DNA from: CAYQTK01 sp964420375
GTDB lineage: Bacteria; RBG-13-61-14; DATKZS01
Reading direction: 5' to 3'
DNA: 8,359 nt
Assembly: GCA_964420375.1 (NCBI GenBank)
Contig: CAYQTK010000196.1
Span: 1-8,359, forward strand
Position 1 is the stretch's first letter, and every line of letters starts with the position of its first letter. The position numbers were made by a program, and so were the translations under genes. Positions 5,915 to 8,359 of this stretch are shown here, piece after piece. Under the pieces are notes generated by a model. It was not told where the DNA came from. It made no database searches and was given only the letters and a program-made list of their open reading frames with translations.

Positions 5915-6688
5915 ATGGCATTGATCTTCGAGAAGTTCCGCGGCGGCGGAGATAATCTCGCCTACGTTATCGGCTGTTCCTCCCAAAAAGCCGCAGCAGT
6001 AATAGACCCCATAAGCGCGCACGATATCCTCGAGTACTGCGAGAACAAAAAGCTCCGCATTCTCTTCGTGCTAAACACCCACGGACACCCCGACCATACC
6101 GGCGGAAACGACGTGATAACCTCGGCCACCGGAGCGCACATACTGGCCCATCCCAACGACCGGATATTAAACGTTTCTGAGCCCCTTGCCGACGGCAAGC
6201 ACATAGAAGTGGGAAAGGTCAACATCGAGGTCATCCACACCCCCGGCCACACAGCAGGATCGGTGTCTTTCCGGGTCCAGAACAAGCTCATCTCCGGAGA
6301 TACCGTCTTCCTGGCAGGAGCGGGAAACACCAGGTTCGGAGGGGACGTCCATGACCTTTTCCAGAGCTTCCAGAATAAAATTATTCCCCTCCCGGCAAGG
6401 ACCGAGCTGTGCCCCGGCCACGACTACGCCTATACCAACCTTCACTTCGCCCAGACCATAGAACCGGACAACACCCACATCGACCACAAGCTAAAGGAGC
6501 TCAAAGACGCGGAAAAAGAAAGACATATAATCTCATCAACCATCGGCGAAGAAAAAAAGTATAACCCCTTCTTCCGAATCGAAAACCCCGAGCTCATCGA
6601 AAGCCTGACAAGCGAGTATCCCGACCTGTCGCCAGAAAACCCCTTCGAGATATTCAAGCAAATCCGGGAGCTCAGAAACCAGTGGTAA
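5915..6688 (+). CDS. Metallo-beta-lactamase-fold hydrolase, glyoxalase-II-like
   Basis: This is a 257-residue cytoplasmic dinuclear-metal hydrolase related to hydroxyacylglutathione hydrolase (glyoxalase II), a thioesterase family. All metal ligands are visible: H56, H58, D60 and H61 in THGHPDHTGG, H112 in HTPGHTAGS, D129 in SGDTVF, and H169 in CPGHDYAYTNLHFA. The C-terminal YNPFFRIENPEL (216-227) resembles the glyoxalase II tail. The motif THGHPDH replaces the THHHxDH of classical glyoxalase II. Whether glutathione or another thiol or acyl thioester is used cannot be told. The ATG at 5915 has CGGAG seven bases upstream. The gene is followed after one base by the radical SAM gene, so the two are probably co-transcribed and translationally coupled. 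That pairing suggests a shared pathway, but the pathway is not evident. Confidence 0.85.
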   Translation: MALIFEKFRGGGDNLAYVIGCSSQKAAAVIDPISAHDILEYCENKKLRILFVLNTHGHPDHTGGNDVITSATGAHILAHPNDRILNVSEPLADGKHIEVGKVNIEVIHTPGHTAGSVSFRVQNKLISGDTVFLAGAGNTRFGGDVHDLFQSFQNKIIPLPARTELCPGHDYAYTNLHFAQTIEPDNTHIDHKLKELKDAEKERHIISSTIGEEKKYNPFFRIENPELIESLTSEYPDLSPENPFEIFKQIRELRNQW

Positions 6689-6689
6689 G

Positions 6690-8132
6690 ATGAACTCGAA
6701 GCCGTCGAGTAAAAAAACCGGGAAAGCAACCGTACTGCTGGTAAACCCCAACCGGATGCAGCCGCCGGTTGCGCCCCTGGGTCTCTCGCTCCTGGCCCAT
6801 GCCCTGCAAAAAGAGGACATCCCTCCCCATACCCTCGACCTGGCATGGACCAGGGCGCCCCTCCGGGAAATTCAAAAAGCTATAAATGAACTGAACCCCG
6901 ACGTCATCGGCATCTCCGTCCGCAACCTTGACGACTGCTACTATGCCAGCCAGAGCTTCCTGTTAAACCCGGTGAAAAGGTACGTCCGGGAGATAAAAAG
7001 GTACACCTCCGCCCCGGTGGTGGCCGGAGGAGTAGGGTTTTCCATCTCTCCGCACGCCGCACTCAACTACATCGGCGCAGACATGGGCATCATCGGCGAC
7101 GGCGAACGAGCGTTTCCAAGACTTATCCGGGCCCTGGCAGAGGACAGCTCCCCCGCTGCCGTTCCCGGCGTTCTCACCGGGGACTCGGAAACGGCCCTGG
7201 AACAGCTTTCCCTGCGCGAGCTCGAGCCCGGCAGGGAATGGTTCTCCCCCGAGCGGTACTTTACAAAGGGCGGGCAAGGCAACATCGAGACCCAGCGCGG
7301 CTGTAACCGCAAATGTATCTATTGTGCGGACCCCCTGGCGAAGGGGACCACGGTGAGATACCGCGATCCCCAAAGCGTGGCCGAAGAGATGGATAGACTT
7401 TCGAGGCTCGGCGTTCATACCTTCCACCTGTGCGACTCCGAGTTTAACCTGACAAGGAAACACGCCGAGGCAGTGTGCCGGGCCATAATAAGAGAGGGGC
7501 TCGGCTCACGCATAGCATGGCACACCTATGCACTGCCCCGGCCCATGGACGATGATCTTGCCCGACTGATGGCCCGCGCCGGATGTAAAGGCATAGACTT
7601 CTCCGCGGACGCCGCTGATGACGACATGCTGGACAGCCTGGGACGGGACTTCAAAACCGATGACCTCTATCAATGCGCACGGGCATGCAAAAAAGCGGAC
7701 ATGGCCTTTATGTTCGACCTCCTCCTCGGCGGGCCCGGAGAGACCAGGACAACCATGGAAAAGACAATCAAAAATATAAAGCGCATCGGTCCCCACTGCA
7801 CCGGCGTGAGCTTCGGCGTCCGGCTGTTCTCAGGCACCCGACTCGAAAAACAACTTCTAAAGCAAGGACCATTAGAAGAAAACTCCGCACTTCACGGAAA
7901 AACCGTGAACAACCCGGGACTCCTGAAACCCGTCTTCTACGTGTCCGAAAAGCTCGGGACCGACCCGGAAACATATCTCAAAAAAATCATTGGAGACGAC
8001 AAGAGCTTCTTCTTCGCCTCTAAAAAGGACGTAAACTCAAACTACAACTACAACGATAACCGGCCCCTCCAAGAGGCCATCAAAAAAGGAGCACGCGGAG
8101 CGTACTGGAATATCCTCCGCCAGATCAGGTGA
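6690..8132 (+). CDS. Radical SAM protein with B12-binding-like N-terminal region
   Basis: This is a 480-residue radical SAM enzyme. Residues about 13-160 resemble a cobalamin-binding Rossmann-like region: VLLVNPN, APLGLSLLAHAL, NPDVIGISVRN, PVVAGGVGFSISP, and ADMGIIGDGERAFP. The usual DxHxxG cobalamin ligand motif is not visible, so B12, if bound, would be held without the lower-axial histidine. The radical SAM core starts at ETQRGCNRKCIYC, where C205, C209 and C212 form the CxxxCxxC site for the 4Fe-4S cluster. DLLLGGPGET (343-352) is a typical late core motif. The end (about 420-480) has no motif I recognise. The ATG at 6690 lies one base after the preceding stop codon; its ribosome site is weak, consistent with coupling. 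Such proteins do methylations or other radical chemistry; substrate here is unknown. Confidence 0.85.
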   Translation: MNSKPSSKKTGKATVLLVNPNRMQPPVAPLGLSLLAHALQKEDIPPHTLDLAWTRAPLREIQKAINELNPDVIGISVRNLDDCYYASQSFLLNPVKRYVREIKRYTSAPVVAGGVGFSISPHAALNYIGADMGIIGDGERAFPRLIRALAEDSSPAAVPGVLTGDSETALEQLSLRELEPGREWFSPERYFTKGGQGNIETQRGCNRKCIYCADPLAKGTTVRYRDPQSVAEEMDRLSRLGVHTFHLCDSEFNLTRKHAEAVCRAIIREGLGSRIAWHTYALPRPMDDDLARLMARAGCKGIDFSADAADDDMLDSLGRDFKTDDLYQCARACKKADMAFMFDLLLGGPGETRTTMEKTIKNIKRIGPHCTGVSFGVRLFSGTRLEKQLLKQGPLEENSALHGKTVNNPGLLKPVFYVSEKLGTDPETYLKKIIGDDKSFFFASKKDVNSNYNYNDNRPLQEAIKKGARGAYWNILRQIR

Positions 8133-8359
8133 AAACCTGCTTTGAAAAAAGCGCGGAAGAATCCGGGCAGGATTTAAAAGTTGGCTCCTCACCAGAATCT
8201 GTGGTGAATAACAATCATGCAAGCTCTCTACAATGAGTGTATTTCATCTCCTCCAAGAGGAATGACAGCCTTGGTTAAAGGGGCACGTCCTTGCCGGCGC
8301 TTACAAAAGCCTGTTTAAAAAATTGCTGAATCAGCAAGAAAACTGTAGGTTTATGCATG
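8133..8359. other. Downstream non-coding stretch, no supported gene
   Basis: These 227 bases hold no ORF with coding character on either strand. Short inverted repeats are present: TCACCA/TGGTGA around 8188-8206 and the palindrome at 8323-8337. No strong terminator for the radical SAM gene is visible on the plus strand. Confidence 0.5.
8317..8337 (-). terminator. Weak candidate terminator for a leftward gene beyond the window
   Basis: On the minus strand, TTGCTGATTCAGCAA (8337-8323) can form a short stem and is followed directly by six T residues (8322-8317). The stem is short and only moderately GC-rich, so this is tentative. It would imply a convergent gene to the right. Confidence 0.3.

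Overview
The window (about 8.4 kb, moderately GC-rich) looks like chromosome from an anaerobic bacterium that handles propionate or methylmalonyl-CoA. A Desulfobacterota-like or syntrophic organism fits, but nothing here fixes the taxonomy. The basis is a biotin-dependent, membrane-bound decarboxylase sodium pump next to a LysM envelope protein, a glyoxalase-II-like hydrolase and a B12-type radical SAM enzyme.

Positions 1-2715 hold the pump. The carboxyltransferase subunit (mmdA-like, cut by the window edge) runs leftward. Three genes run rightward from a shared intergenic region: a small one-helix membrane subunit (OadG/MmdD-like), a biotin carrier protein with an intact biotinylation motif (MmdC-like) and the polytopic sodium-translocating beta subunit (MmdB/OadB-like). 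Carboxyltransferase moves CO2 from the acyl-CoA onto carrier biotin, and the beta subunit decarboxylates carboxybiotin and exports Na+. The rightward genes have a near-consensus sigma-70 promoter.

Positions 2726-4564 carry, on the minus strand, a large secreted or lipid-anchored PhoD-like metallophosphoesterase. It ends only 10 bases from the end of mmdB.

Positions 4565-5096 form a 532-base gene-free region. Its main content is a 245-bp MITE-like element (4708-4952): 31-bp terminal inverted repeats, a 9-bp flanking duplication, no transposase, and an internal perfect 16-bp hairpin. It sits just upstream of a candidate promoter, a 17-bp tandem duplication and a strong ribosome-binding site for the next gene.

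Positions 5097-5750 encode an exported LysM protein with an Arg/Glu-rich tail, followed by an intrinsic-terminator-like hairpin. Positions 5915-8132 hold a glyoxalase-II-like metallo-beta-lactamase-fold hydrolase and, one base after its stop codon, a radical SAM protein with a B12-binding-like N-terminal region. These two are almost certainly one transcription unit. The last 227 bases contain no gene that I can support.

I did not find a clearly new multi-gene system. The parts most worth following up are the MITE-like element, the divergent split of the sodium-pump genes, and the tightly coupled hydrolase/radical SAM pair of unknown substrate.
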